40,722 nucleotides of DNA. It comes from Streptomyces sp. Ru71 (GTDB taxonomy: Bacteria; Actinomycetota; Actinomycetes; Streptomycetales; Streptomycetaceae). Every line of letters begins with the position of its first letter. Within the stretch, counting starts at the first letter, position 1. Below, in pieces: positions 1 to 8,530 of this stretch. The DNA lies in the NCBI RefSeq assembly GCF_002920535.1, contig NZ_PQSS01000067.1:1-40722 (forward strand), read 5' to 3'. The notes beneath the pieces are model-generated. The model was not told the DNA's origin and ran no database searches. It saw nothing but the letters and a program-made list of their open reading frames with translations. Both the position numbers and the translations under genes were made by a program.

Positions 1-1001
1 CAGGACCGGGACGCCTGGCCGTTGCCGTCGACCGCTGCGATGTCCCTGCCGCCCACCGCGGCGGCGGCCGCGAAGCCCGTGGCGGTCACGAGGAGGAAGT
101 AGGCAGCGGTCAGACCCACGGCGATGCTCATGGATCGCCGTGCCGAGCGCCCGGTGCGGGACGCGGCGACACGCAGGATCAGGTGCGGCATGACGGACAT
201 GCCGAGGATCATCACGAGGTGATCGCTGATCATGTTGAGCGGTATGAGGCTCGAAACGTGCGCCCACAGCCCCGGACGCAGGTAGTCGTCGGGCGCCACG
301 CTCTTGTCCACCGCGGCGCCGAGCAGGCTTCCGGTGTCCCACGAGAACTTCCGCAGGGACAGCACCACGAGCACCGCGAGCGTCGCAAGGGTGATGCCGA
401 CCTTGACCACCTGCATGCGGCTGGTGCCCTTCAGGTCCGCCACGGCGGCGAAGCAGACGACGAGCCCGCCCATCAGCACCGTGCACAGCACCTGGGCGGC
501 ATCGGTCGACATGCCGATCAGCATGGCCGCGATGATGCCGCCGGCCCGTAGCTGGAGCACCAGCATGGGCAGTGTGATGGCGAGCGTCACCACCGCCGCG
601 GCGACGCGTGGCGCCGAACCGGATGCCCGCAAGGAGAAGAGGTCACCGAGCGTGCAGCTGCCGCTGTCGCGGATCCTCTGGGCCAGGAGCAGCAGCAGAC
701 CGAGGGCGATGACGCTGTCGACGGCGGAGGCGTACCCGTCGTAGCCGAACAGGGCGATGCCCCCGGACGTCGCGAACAGCGTGAGGACGGAGATCTGTTC
801 GCCGGCCTGGGCGAAACCGTTGAACACCGCGGAGAGCGAACGGTCGGCGACGTACAGCCCTTCCGGGCGGTCGTCGTGGGTGGCCAGCGTGAACACCCAC
901 AGCAGCGCCAGACCGATGAAGACGAAGAAGGCGACCAGCACCGGCCCCCTCGCCGCCGAACCGATCGGATCGTGCACGCCCGAGCTCAGGTACAGGACCA
1001 C
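1..1001 (-). CDS. Sodium:solute symporter (SSS family, ActP/MctC-like), 3' end cut by window
   Basis: This integral membrane transporter probably imports a small monocarboxylate (acetate- or propionate-like) with sodium or protons. About 333 residues are visible, starting VVLYLSSG at a GTG (999-1001), with many hydrophobic segments. The early LYVADRSLSAVFNGFAQAGE stretch corresponds to the 'xYYxAGRxxxxxxNGxAxAGD' segment of ActP, and LKGTSRMQVVKV and MSVMPHLILR match conserved ActP regions. The preceding DUF485 gene, the usual partner of ActP-type symporters, ends in the same reading frame, so the two are separated only by TGA and two sense codons. The start is the first GTG after that stop; the ribosome site is poor, which suggests translational coupling. 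The C-terminal part lies outside the window, so intactness cannot be judged. Exact substrate is inference. Confidence 0.85.
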   Translation of the reverse strand, partial: MVLYLSSGVHDPIGSAARGPVLVAFFVFIGLALLWVFTLATHDDRPEGLYVADRSLSAVFNGFAQAGEQISVLTLFATSGGIALFGYDGYASAVDSVIALGLLLLLAQRIRDSGSCTLGDLFSLRASGSAPRVAAAVVTLAITLPMLVLQLRAGGIIAAMLIGMSTDAAQVLCTVLMGGLVVCFAAVADLKGTSRMQVVKVGITLATLAVLVVLSLRKFSWDTGSLLGAAVDKSVAPDDYLRPGLWAHVSSLIPLNMISDHLVMILGMSVMPHLILRVAASRTGRSARRSMSIAVGLTAAYFLLVTATGFAAAAAVGGRDIAAVDGNGQASRS

Positions 1002-1007
1002 CGCGCT

Positions 1008-1487
1008 TCACCGCCACGCTTCGTCGGTCGGGGAAACGTCCGGCGCCCCAGCCAGGGGCATGCCGGACGTCAGGGACTGTTCGAGGGGATCGCAGACGCG
1101 CGTCGAGTGGTCCTCGTACCACCAGACGCTGCCGACGAAGACGCCGAGCTGCAGGATTCCCCAGACGATCCCCAGCGTTGAGCGCCCGTACACGGGAGCC
1201 GCTGCGAGACCGGCCGCGCAGGACAGCACGACGCCGACGGCGAGGGGGACCGCGTTGACGGCGAGGAACCTGCGCTGGGCGCGGTGCACTGCTCGGTGGA
1301 GCGTCTCGGCGCGTTGCGCACGGACATCCGGTGCCGGCTCACCGGACGGCTTCGGAACGAAGGAGGAGGGCACGGAACTCTCTTGTGAGTAAGGGTGCGG
1401 GGGTTCGAGCACGTGGTCATGAGCTGTCGGATCATTCGGATCGGTGGCAGGGACACGCTGAGAGCCTCTCGGCCCCAGCGTGTCCAC
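1008..1487 (-). CDS. DUF485 small membrane protein, symporter partner
   Basis: This is a 159-residue protein with a hydrophilic, proline-rich N-terminal third and two membrane spans (about residues 75-95 and 102-125) followed by a short charged tail. The layout is that of DUF485/YjcH proteins, which are normally encoded immediately upstream of ActP-type acetate symporters, exactly as here. The GTG start is chosen because GGGAG lies about six bases upstream. The N-terminal extension is longer than in E. coli YjcH (about 104 residues), as is common in actinomycetes. The function of DUF485 is not established; a role as an accessory subunit of the symporter is inference from constant co-occurrence. 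It is the fifth gene of the operon that begins at 6198. Confidence 0.8.
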   Translation of the reverse strand: MDTLGPRGSQRVPATDPNDPTAHDHVLEPPHPYSQESSVPSSFVPKPSGEPAPDVRAQRAETLHRAVHRAQRRFLAVNAVPLAVGVVLSCAAGLAAAPVYGRSTLGIVWGILQLGVFVGSVWWYEDHSTRVCDPLEQSLTSGMPLAGAPDVSPTDEAWR

Positions 1488-1514
1488 ATCACTCCCTGCC
1501 GTGCGGCCACAAGG

Positions 1515-2861
1515 TCAGGCCACAGGCACCGCGCCTCGCCGGGCGTTGCGCCGGCTTCCGTTGACCAGATCGTTGAAACGGTCGACGGCCCAGATGGTGC
1601 GCAGTCCCAGCGGGCTCATCATCATCGGACGAGGGAACTTCGGTTCCTTCGTCCACACCCCCTCCAGGTCCTCGTGCCGCTCGCCGTCGACGAGGAGATC
1701 GGCGATGAGGGTCCCGATGTAGGGCGCCTGAGCCAGCCCGTGACCGTTGCAGGCGATCGAGTAGAAGACGTTGTCCCCGATCTGCCCGGCCAGCGGCAGC
1801 CAGGACGAGGTGATGGCGATCCATCCACCCCACGCCCGCTCGATCGCGATGTCGGACAGGGCCGGGAACCGCGTCGCGAAGGCCTGTGCGAGTTCTTCGA
1901 CGAGCGCCGGGTCCGGCTTCTTCTGCGGGAGTGGATACCTCGTGCCACGTTCGAGCCGCCGCACGCCGAACACGATGGTGTTGCGCGACGTGAGCCGGTA
2001 GTTCTCCATGATGGCGTGCTGGGTGACCAGCCCCGACCGACTGGTCCACCCCAGCGCCGCCAGACGGGCAGGATCGATGGGCTCGGTCTCCACCTCGATG
2101 ACGTGGATGGGCACCGAGAGCCGTGGGGGAGTGATGTCCCACTCTCCCGCGTACGCGTTCGTCGCCAGGACGACCTTGTTCGCCCGCACCTGGCCCTGAG
2201 AAGCGGTGAGGACGACCTGACCGCGGTCGCGCGTGACGTCGGTGACCTTCGTCCGCTCGAAGACTTGCGCGGACGAGCCGAGCAGCGCGCGGCGCACACC
2301 CAGGGTGAACCTGCCGGGATTCATCATTCCCCCGACGACCTCGCGCATCCCGCCGAGGAATCCGCGCGGGATGCCGAGCTCTTCGCTCGTGCCCAGTTCC
2401 ACGTGGCACCCGGCGCGCTGGAGAATCTTGGTCACACGGCGCACTCGGCCCATCTGTCCGCGCGACACCGCCGCGAAGCAGTTGCCCGTGGCTTCGTAGT
2501 CGCAGTCGATGCCGTGCGCCTTGATGAGGTCTTCCACGTGGTGCGCGGCGTGCTCGGCGAGCCGGATCAGGCCGGGCATCTTCTTGCGGTGGAGCAGATT
2601 GAGGAGTTGGAGGTCGCCGCCCGGAGCGCCCGCCAGTTGCCCCGCGTTGCGCGAACTCGCGCCGTGTCCGCAGAACTCGGCCTCCAGCAGGACCACGTCC
2701 TGACCGCGTTCGGCCAGTCGCAGCGCCGTCGACATGCCTCCGATGCCGCCGCCGACCACCGCGACGTCACAGGTGAGGTCGCCGGTCAGGGCCGGCTGGA
2801 TGTCCGCGGGCGGATCGACCCAGCCGCTGAAGCTGGTGTACTCCACGTTGCCGGTCTTCAT
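1515..2861 (-). CDS. FAD-dependent amine oxidoreductase, DAO family (PuuB-like)
   Basis: This 448-residue flavoprotein has an N-terminal dinucleotide-binding motif VVGGGIGGMS (residues 35-44), the ribose-binding acidic residue E60, and the GASSRNAGQ segment (67-75) typical of D-amino-acid-oxidase-fold enzymes of the PuuB group. The C-terminal half carries NGHGLAQAPYIGTLIADLL, matching the GYSGHGV region of gamma-glutamylputrescine oxidase. PuuB oxidises gamma-glutamyl-putrescine to the aldehyde with release of ammonia and peroxide. A glutamine-synthetase-like ligase, a gamma-glutamyl hydrolase and an aldehyde dehydrogenase in the same regulon suggest that this enzyme oxidises a gamma-glutamylated amine. 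The ATG has a strong site, GAAGGAG, with the leader AAGGAGCAACAACC also found before the upstream gene. Sarcosine-oxidase-like chemistry is the main alternative. Family is certain, substrate is inferred. Confidence 0.85.
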   Translation of the reverse strand: MKTGNVEYTSFSGWVDPPADIQPALTGDLTCDVAVVGGGIGGMSTALRLAERGQDVVLLEAEFCGHGASSRNAGQLAGAPGGDLQLLNLLHRKKMPGLIRLAEHAAHHVEDLIKAHGIDCDYEATGNCFAAVSRGQMGRVRRVTKILQRAGCHVELGTSEELGIPRGFLGGMREVVGGMMNPGRFTLGVRRALLGSSAQVFERTKVTDVTRDRGQVVLTASQGQVRANKVVLATNAYAGEWDITPPRLSVPIHVIEVETEPIDPARLAALGWTSRSGLVTQHAIMENYRLTSRNTIVFGVRRLERGTRYPLPQKKPDPALVEELAQAFATRFPALSDIAIERAWGGWIAITSSWLPLAGQIGDNVFYSIACNGHGLAQAPYIGTLIADLLVDGERHEDLEGVWTKEPKFPRPMMMSPLGLRTIWAVDRFNDLVNGSRRNARRGAVPVA

Positions 2862-2903
2862 GGGTTGTTGCTCCTTCGAGCGTGCTCTGGTCCTTGGCGG
2901 GGC

Positions 2904-3599
2904 TCAAGCACGGGCAACGCTGCGCTCGTTCGAGGCCGGCTCCACACCTGTCGCCACGTTGTGGTCGTGCAGAGCGCGGTACGACCTGAAGTACACGAAG
3001 AGCTGGGTTCCCCAAGTGGCGAGCGCGAGGGTGTAGAAGATGGTGCGGTACTCGTCGTCGCCGGGAATCGGGAAGAAGTCGTAGATGACGGCGATGGCGG
3101 TCCCCGCGGCGGTGGCGAGCGCGGTGGCGATGGCCGGGCCCTTGGCACGGATCTTCCACAGCCGCCGCACGAAGTAGGCGAGGAACAGGGTGGTGAGAGC
3201 GTTGACCACGACGTAGAACGTCGCGGGGCCGAGGTGAAGCTCATGGCTGCGGAACTGCTGGAGATACAGCCCGGCGGCGATGGCCACCGCGAACGCGCCG
3301 ATGTCGGCCGCCAACGTCGGCTTGTACCGGTGCGTGACGCGCATCAGGCCCATGACCAGGATCAGGGTGATGCCCACCGATCTGGAGAAGGCGTCGAAGA
3401 AGTACGCGATGTCGAACAGGTGGCTGTCCGGATCGCCTCCGAGGAGGGACCAGAGGAGGAAGTTCGAGCCGGACGTGGCGACGATCATCCATTCCAGGCC
3501 GAGCAGGTAGTTTCCGTACCGCCGGATGAATTTCCATCCGTAACAGAAGCCGGCGAAGATCATCCAGAGATCGGCCAGCATGAAGAGCAGTTCCTTCAT
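2904..3599 (-). CDS. Polytopic membrane protein of unknown function
   Basis: This 231-residue protein begins MKELLFMLADLWM and has about six or seven hydrophobic segments, a conserved-looking acidic loop (GGDPDSH, GDDEYRT) and a hydrophilic C-terminal tail. I do not recognise the family with confidence; it is not an MFS or ABC permease. The ATG at 3597-3599 is preceded by AAAGGAGCAACAACC, almost identical to the leader of the following oxidoreductase gene, so the start is well supported even though the frame remains open upstream. It lies 41 bases after the MFS gene and 42 bases before the DAO oxidoreductase, all on one strand, so it is probably co-transcribed and may support transport or redox chemistry of the pathway substrate. 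Confidence 0.65.
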   Translation of the reverse strand: MKELLFMLADLWMIFAGFCYGWKFIRRYGNYLLGLEWMIVATSGSNFLLWSLLGGDPDSHLFDIAYFFDAFSRSVGITLILVMGLMRVTHRYKPTLAADIGAFAVAIAAGLYLQQFRSHELHLGPATFYVVVNALTTLFLAYFVRRLWKIRAKGPAIATALATAAGTAIAVIYDFFPIPGDDEYRTIFYTLALATWGTQLFVYFRSYRALHDHNVATGVEPASNERSVARA

Positions 3600-3640
3600 G
3601 GTTGTTGCTCCTTTGAGTTCGGGCCCGATGTGCTGAGAGG

Positions 3641-5281
3641 TCAGCCGGCCGTGTGCTGTTCGAGCACGGCCCTGAAGCCACCCTTGTGCCGCAGCCGCGA
3701 CAGCGCGGTCGCGAGGATGACCAGCGCCGGGAAGACGAGCGAGACGTAGTAGGCCGTGGTGTATGCCTGAGCGCTCGGCATGTGGGCACCTTCGAGGAGG
3801 TAGTCCGAAGCCCTGAGGTCCACCAGCGAGGGGCTCAGCTTGCCGGCCGTCATGCCGGCGACGTCCATCGAGTGGTACACGAATCCGGATGCGTTCAGCA
3901 GGATCGTGACGACCGCGGCACCGATCGCGATGCCGATGGCCATGACCGTGCCGGGCATTCCGGCCGCCATGCCGGCCTTCTCCTCCGGGACGACGAACTG
4001 CGGTATGGCGAAGGCGGCGCTGTAGCCGGCCCGGCTGCCCAGGCCGATGACGCCCGACGCGACGACGTACTCCCACGGCCGGTCATGAGCGACTGCCAGG
4101 GACAGCAGGCCGACCGCGCAGACCGCCGCGCCGCCGACCAGGATGACGCCGGGGCGACCGCGAGCGATGAGCCTCTCGGAGTACTTGCCGCTGATGAACA
4201 TCGTCAGCGCGAACGGCAGCATGATCAGGCTCGTCTTCAGCGGATCGTAGGTCAGGCCGTACTCGGCGAACTTCGTCGACCAGCCCGTCAGCCCGCCGTC
4301 GGTCGAGACGGGCAGGCCGTTCGGGGTCTGGACGTAGTAGTTGGCCAGCACCAGGAACGCGGCATCGATACAGCCGAACAGTCCGGCCGACAGACAGGCC
4401 GTGGTGACGTACGGCGTGCGCAGCACCGAGATGTCGAAGACCGGCTTGGTGGACCGGCGCTCCGCGAAGACCCATGCGACCGCCGCGACCACGCCGACGA
4501 GGAGGATCACCGCGCTGTTCCTGCCGATGGCGCTGTCCGGCGGCGCGCTCAGGGGCAGCAGGATGAGCGCCACCCAGCCGATCAGCCACATCGTGTTCAC
4601 GACGCCCAGGCGGCCCTTGGACTGCGGCGGAGAGTTCGGCACGACCACCAGCAGGGCGACGGTGGTGAGGAGGAAGAGCGCGGCCAGGATGTAGTAGAAG
4701 GGCGCGATCGACAGGCTCGGCAGCGAGCCGTCCGCGTTGAGGTGGGTGGGCAGTGGCCAGATCCGCACGGAGATGCCGCCGCCCACCATGCCCAGCACCA
4801 CACCGCTCCCGGTGGCCATGATGAGGACCATGACCGCCGTGGACACTCCGTTGCCGGGCAGGTGCCGGCGCAGGAAGCTCAGCGGCAGCAGCTGGGCCGC
4901 GCTGCCGAAGCCGAGGAGCGCCGATCCGATCACCAGGGCGAGGTAGGTGTCCGCGATCGCCGCGATCAGTGCGCCTCCCACGAGGAAACCGCCGGCGAGC
5001 AGCGCCATGGCGCGCTCACTGAGCATGTCGGTCAGCCGTGGGATCAGTACGAATCCCGCGCCGCCGCCCAGCGTCAGCGCGCTGAAGATCCAGGTCGCGG
5101 CACTCACCGAGTTGTGCGCGTAGCTGGAGGTGATCAGGGGAAGGAGCGGCGGCACCATGAACGCCACCGCGTTCGTCACGGTGGCCAGCAGGGCGGCGAC
5201 AGCGATCAGTGACCTCTTGTCGGCCGCGACACGGGCCGGAGCCGGCGCATCGGTCCGGCCGACTGTTCCTTGGATGTCCAT
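3641..5281 (-). CDS. MFS transporter, about 14 membrane spans
   Basis: This 546-residue protein has the dense hydrophobic pattern of a large MFS permease, with about 14 spans rather than 12 and a central loop ending NSPPQSKGRLG. The start MDIQGTVGRTD at 5279-5281 is preferred because the frame upstream lies inside the oxygenase gene. AAGGAC sits unusually close to the ATG, so translation may depend on coupling to the oxygenase gene that ends 17 bases upstream. An extended extracytoplasmic loop (about residues 300-350, QTPNGLPVSTDGGLTGW) is present. In this operon it is likely to move the substrate or a product across the membrane, but drug-efflux members share the same fold, so direction of transport cannot be read from the sequence. 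Confidence 0.82.
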   Translation of the reverse strand: MDIQGTVGRTDAPAPARVAADKRSLIAVAALLATVTNAVAFMVPPLLPLITSSYAHNSVSAATWIFSALTLGGGAGFVLIPRLTDMLSERAMALLAGGFLVGGALIAAIADTYLALVIGSALLGFGSAAQLLPLSFLRRHLPGNGVSTAVMVLIMATGSGVVLGMVGGGISVRIWPLPTHLNADGSLPSLSIAPFYYILAALFLLTTVALLVVVPNSPPQSKGRLGVVNTMWLIGWVALILLPLSAPPDSAIGRNSAVILLVGVVAAVAWVFAERRSTKPVFDISVLRTPYVTTACLSAGLFGCIDAAFLVLANYYVQTPNGLPVSTDGGLTGWSTKFAEYGLTYDPLKTSLIMLPFALTMFISGKYSERLIARGRPGVILVGGAAVCAVGLLSLAVAHDRPWEYVVASGVIGLGSRAGYSAAFAIPQFVVPEEKAGMAAGMPGTVMAIGIAIGAAVVTILLNASGFVYHSMDVAGMTAGKLSPSLVDLRASDYLLEGAHMPSAQAYTTAYYVSLVFPALVILATALSRLRHKGGFRAVLEQHTAG

Positions 5282-5298
5282 GTCCTTAGCCGGCTTTC

Positions 5299-6198
5299 TC
5301 AGACGTGACCGGGCAGCCCGGCGCCGATGGAGGTGTAGTCGTCGCGACCGAGCAGGTCCTTGGGGTCGGACATCTGCCCGCCGACCTCTACCCAGCCGAC
5401 GTAGTGCTCGGAGGACCAGTCGAGCGCTCGCTGGATCTCCTCGGGGAACGACCGGATCTGCTCCAGCGTGTAGGTGAGGAAGTGGTTCTCCTCCGGGCGC
5501 AGGAAGGCGAGGTCGTAGCCCATCGACAGGCCGAAGCGGTGCTCGTCCACGGTGGTGTTGCGGCCACCGGCGTGGTAGGTGGAGCCGATCCAGATGAGCG
5601 CCGAGCCGGCCTTCATCCGCGTCGGGACCGCCTCCTCCTGCCGCGGCGCGCGCTCGTCGTCCCACAGATGGGAGCCCGGAATCACGAGGGTGCCGCCGTT
5701 CTCGGCGGTGAAGTCACTGACCGCCACCATGATCTGCACCCGCGCCTCGCGCTGGTAGGTGGGGTGCCGCCACAGCCAGACCGAGTCGTCGCGGTGGAGC
5801 GGCTGCGCACCCTGTCCCGGGCCGATCTTGATGGCCATCGTCGCGCCGATGTGCATCCCCGCGGGGAAGGGCACCGACTCCTCACCCATGTGGGCGTTGA
5901 TCGGCTTGTCGAGGATGCGCTCGGCGATGCCTCGGTACAACGGGTTCAGCGCGATCGTCGTCATGTGCTCGGTCCGCGCGAACAAGCCGCACGCACGCTT
6001 GGTCCTGTTGCCGGCGAACACCTCGTCGTGGCCCGTGTCGACCCCGTCCAGCACGGGGTCCAGGTCCTTCTTGATGCCTTCGATCGTGGCCTCGTCGAAG
6101 AGTCCTTCGATGATCACGCCACCGTCGCGCATGATCACCTCGACCGCGGTGTCCGGGGTGGCGTCGGGGGCGAGACGCGCGAGTTCGTTTGTCGTCAT
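5299..6198 (-). CDS. Phytanoyl-CoA dioxygenase (PhyH) family Fe(II)/2-oxoglutarate oxygenase
   Basis: This 299-residue enzyme has the cupin iron triad of the PhyH family: H135 and D137 in LHRDD, and the distal H209 in STYHAGG, followed by arginines at 213 and 221 that could bind 2-oxoglutarate. The segment NGGTLVIPGSHLWD (167-180) is the conserved strand pair before the distal histidine. Such enzymes hydroxylate acyl-CoAs, amino acids or natural products using oxygen and 2-oxoglutarate. It is the first gene of the minus-strand operon, 93 bases downstream of the shared operator at 6291-6321, so it is probably induced by the pathway substrate. It could hydroxylate the amine or ketone carbon skeleton; that is inference. 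The ribosome-binding site before ATG 6198 is weak. Confidence 0.87.
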   Translation of the reverse strand: MTTNELARLAPDATPDTAVEVIMRDGGVIIEGLFDEATIEGIKKDLDPVLDGVDTGHDEVFAGNRTKRACGLFARTEHMTTIALNPLYRGIAERILDKPINAHMGEESVPFPAGMHIGATMAIKIGPGQGAQPLHRDDSVWLWRHPTYQREARVQIMVAVSDFTAENGGTLVIPGSHLWDDERAPRQEEAVPTRMKAGSALIWIGSTYHAGGRNTTVDEHRFGLSMGYDLAFLRPEENHFLTYTLEQIRSFPEEIQRALDWSSEHYVGWVEVGGQMSDPKDLLGRDDYTSIGAGLPGHV

Positions 6199-6277
6199 GA
6201 CGGGGGGTCCGTTCTGGGAGGGAGGGCTGGGGCCGCACCGGAGGGGGGCGCCGGGCAGGCCGTGTGATCGGGCTCAT

Positions 6278-6307
6278 ACGCTAAAGCAAACTTAGTCAGC
6301 CGTTCAA
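6278..6307 (-). promoter_or_regulatory. Predicted promoter of the oxygenase-symporter operon
   Basis: On the minus strand TTGAAC (6307-6302) and TAGCGT (6283-6278) are separated by 18 bases, a reasonable actinomycete housekeeping promoter pointing at the PhyH gene. The left operator half-site at 6291-6298 falls inside the spacer, so bound repressor would block polymerase. This is pattern-based and not proven. Confidence 0.5.
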
Positions 6308-6321
6308 GACATATGACTAAG
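6291..6321. promoter_or_regulatory. Operator 1 of the catabolic regulon (TetR autoregulatory site)
   Basis: A perfect 8-bp inverted repeat, CTTAGTCA (6291-6298) and TGACTAAG (6314-6321), is separated by 15 bases in the divergent region between the oxygenase operon and the TetR gene. The same half-sites with the same 15-base spacing occur at 15041-15071 and 16163-16193. Position beside the regulator gene suggests that the TetR protein encoded at 6414 binds all three. Further downstream TTAAG and CTTAA (6351-6369) form a weaker inverted repeat. Confidence 0.72.
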
Positions 6322-6413
6322 AAATCCCGGATCGAAGAGGAGGTGGCTGTTAAGCTGGATGTTGACTTAATCAAGCGTCCAACTGTGTGGGCGCCTCGAA
6401 ACGGGAGGGTTAC

Positions 6414-7025
6414 GTGGCACGCCGGATTCCCGCCGCCCAACGGCGCAGCGACTTCATCAACGCCGCCGTGGAAGTCATCGCGGCCTACGGCATCGAGGGC
6501 GCGACAACCCGACGGATCGCGGAGCAGGCTCAGGCGAACCTGGCGATGCTGCACTACTGCTACGACTCCAAGGAGGACCTCTTCGCCGATGTCTACGACT
6601 TCGTGGCCGCCAAGTTCCGCGAGGTGATCAAGGCCAGTGACCCGCACTCGGACCTGATGGACACGTCTCGCCAACTCCTGCGCGGAGTCATGGAGTTCTA
6701 CCTGGAGTCGGCCAGCTTCACCGCGGCCGCCCTGGAGCTCATCAGCTGGGCGGGGCGTCAGGACGGAGGCCGCGGTATCGCGGTGTACGACCAGGCGCTG
6801 GAAACGGTGCGGACCGTGCTGCGGAGCGCCCGCTCCGACCAGCCGGTCGAAGCGGAAACCATCAACCAGATCGCCTACGTCATCGCCACCCTGGCCGACG
6901 GCTTCGCCCTGAACTGGTTCACCTACGGGGACCGGTCCGCCGCGCTGGAGCAGATGGACATCACCGTCTCCGTACTCGACAGCTGGCTTGCGGCACGGCT
7001 CGGATCCGCGCCGGCAGCACTGTGA
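6414..7025 (+). CDS. TetR-family repressor, probable regulator of the amine/ketone cluster
   Basis: This 203-residue regulator has a TetR N-terminal helix-turn-helix at about residues 28-51 (GATTRRIAEQAQANLAMLHYCY) and a helical ligand-binding C-terminal domain. GTG 6414 is chosen because GGGAGGG (6403-6409) sits five bases upstream; the GTG at 6387 in the same frame has no such site. The gene is divergent from the oxygenase operon across operator 1 and converges on the aldehyde dehydrogenase gene with only 13 bases between stops. Identical half-sites at two other promoters in the cluster suggest that it controls all three transcription units, probably as a repressor released by a pathway metabolite. 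The ligand cannot be read from the sequence. Confidence 0.85.
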   Translation: MARRIPAAQRRSDFINAAVEVIAAYGIEGATTRRIAEQAQANLAMLHYCYDSKEDLFADVYDFVAAKFREVIKASDPHSDLMDTSRQLLRGVMEFYLESASFTAAALELISWAGRQDGGRGIAVYDQALETVRTVLRSARSDQPVEAETINQIAYVIATLADGFALNWFTYGDRSAALEQMDITVSVLDSWLAARLGSAPAAL

Positions 7026-7042
7026 GGACGGTGTCGTCTCAC
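7022..7042. terminator. Possible bidirectional terminator between convergent genes
   Basis: GTGAG-G-AC (7022-7029) can pair with GTCTCAC (7036-7042) with one bulged G and a six-base loop. It overlaps the stop codons of both the TetR gene and the aldehyde dehydrogenase gene, which converge here. The stem is short and has no T-run, so confidence is low. Confidence 0.35.
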
Positions 7043-8502
7043 AACGGCAGGTCGGGCGAGTCGACGCCGACCACCCGGTCGCCGCAGAAGACGCGCACCG
7101 ACTCCGCCGGTCCGTGGCCGCCGATACCGGCCGGGCCCCAGAAGCTCTGTGCCGACTCCTCACCGAGGTCGGCGAGCTTGGCGCCGTTGACCCGCACCTC
7201 GCCGGCCAGGAGGCGGGAGCCCACGTCGATCGCACGGTCGGTGTCGGCGCCGAACACATAGGCGTCGAGGCCCGAGGGATGGGCGTTGGCGATGCGCAAG
7301 GCCTGTTCCTCGGAGTCCACGGCGTGCAGGGAGGCGACCGGACCGAACAGCTCGGCGGTGGCCCGATCGGGGTCGGCGCCGGCGGCGATCGTCGGCGACA
7401 GGAAGAAGCCGCCGAGCTCGGGCAACGGGGCGGGCCCGTGGATGCTCGCCCCCAGGTCACGCAGCCCCTGGATCCTGCCCTGGAGGGTCTGGAAGTGCGG
7501 CGCGTTGGAGATCGGGCCGATCTCGGTGTCCTCGTCGAGCGAGTGACCGACGACGAGCTTGGAGATCCGCTCGGTCAACGCCTCCAGCAGAGGTTCGACC
7601 AGGCCGCGGTGCGCGAGGATCTTGCCGGGCCCCTCGCACCACTGGCCGTTGAGCTTGGTCATGCCGTCGAGGATGCCGTCGGCGGCGACGTCGAGATCGG
7701 CGTCGTCCAGCACGAGCACCGGGTTGTTGCCGCCGAGCTCCAGCTGCAGGACCTTGAAGTCCTCCGCGGCGGCCCGCGCGATGGCACGGCCGGCACCCGG
7801 TCCGCCGGTGAACGAGACGACCTTGACGCGCGCGTCGGCAGTCAGCCTGGCGCCGATGTCGCCGCCGCCGTGCACCAGTTGCAGCGCGCCGCTCGGCAGG
7901 CCCGCCTCGACGAAGCACTCGACGATGATCTGCGCGCTGCCGGGCGCGTGCTCCGAGGGCTTGAGGATGACCGGGCAGCCCGCCGCCATCGCGCTGGCGA
8001 TCTTGGCCGCGGGAATGAAGCTCGGACCGTTCCACGGCGTGAGGATCGCGGCCGGCCCCCACGGCACCTTGTAGAGGCGGACGTCGCGGCCGCCGGCGGA
8101 CAGCGCGGTGACGCGCGGGATGTTCACCAGGTCCGACGCCGCCGCCCGGATCCTCGCGGGCAGGAAGGCCGCGACCTTGCGTGTGACGCCGATGGGGGTG
8201 CCGCTGGTCAGGGAGTCCGTCCGTGCGATGTCCTCGCTGCGGGTCTGAAGGATCGCGGCGACGCGCTCCAGCATGTCGGCGCGCTCCCGCCGGGCGTCCT
8301 CGTCCCAGCGGCCGATGTCGTACACGCGCTCCGCGTGCCGCAGTGCCCGTTCGAGATCGTCGGGTGCCGTGGTGACGAAGCGGTGGACGGGCTCGCGCGT
8401 GTTGGGGTCGACGTTCCACGCGTCGTCGACCGTCGGGCACTCGCTCCACTCGTCGGCGATGTAGTTCACCGGCTGGGGGATCGTGATGTCGTTGCTCGCC
8501 AT
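7039..8502 (-). CDS. NAD(P)-dependent aldehyde dehydrogenase
   Basis: This 487-residue enzyme is a full-length ALDH-superfamily member. Visible catalytic residues are C289 in NGQWCEGPGK, E255 in LELGGNN, N158 in PWNGP and K181 in KPSE; the cofactor loop reads FTGG (231-234) instead of the usual FTGS. It would oxidise an aldehyde to the acid, equivalent to PuuC in the gamma-glutamyl polyamine pathway or ChnE in the cyclohexanone pathway. ATG 8500-8502 is chosen over the GTG 21 bases upstream because GAGGTGA precedes it. It is the last gene of the operon that begins at 14965, 28 bases after the alcohol dehydrogenase gene, which suggests alcohol-to-aldehyde-to-acid chemistry. Confidence 0.9.
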   Translation of the reverse strand: MASNDITIPQPVNYIADEWSECPTVDDAWNVDPNTREPVHRFVTTAPDDLERALRHAERVYDIGRWDEDARRERADMLERVAAILQTRSEDIARTDSLTSGTPIGVTRKVAAFLPARIRAAASDLVNIPRVTALSAGGRDVRLYKVPWGPAAILTPWNGPSFIPAAKIASAMAAGCPVILKPSEHAPGSAQIIVECFVEAGLPSGALQLVHGGGDIGARLTADARVKVVSFTGGPGAGRAIARAAAEDFKVLQLELGGNNPVLVLDDADLDVAADGILDGMTKLNGQWCEGPGKILAHRGLVEPLLEALTERISKLVVGHSLDEDTEIGPISNAPHFQTLQGRIQGLRDLGASIHGPAPLPELGGFFLSPTIAAGADPDRATAELFGPVASLHAVDSEEQALRIANAHPSGLDAYVFGADTDRAIDVGSRLLAGEVRVNGAKLADLGEESAQSFWGPAGIGGHGPAESVRVFCGDRVVGVDSPDLPL

Positions 8503-8530
8503 GGAGCTCACCTCTGCGTTCACTCGTCGG

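Noticed and set aside
1395..3749. Long plus-strand open frame opposite the DAO and membrane protein genes
   Set aside because: It is an antisense shadow caused by G/C-biased third positions; its translation is rich in Arg, Gly and His without any domain, while the minus strand encodes a clear flavoprotein with a good ribosome site.
6313..6627. Small frame starting MTKKSRIEEEV between the operator and TetR
   Set aside because: It overlaps the TetR coding region in another frame, has no ribosome site and its first codons are operator DNA.
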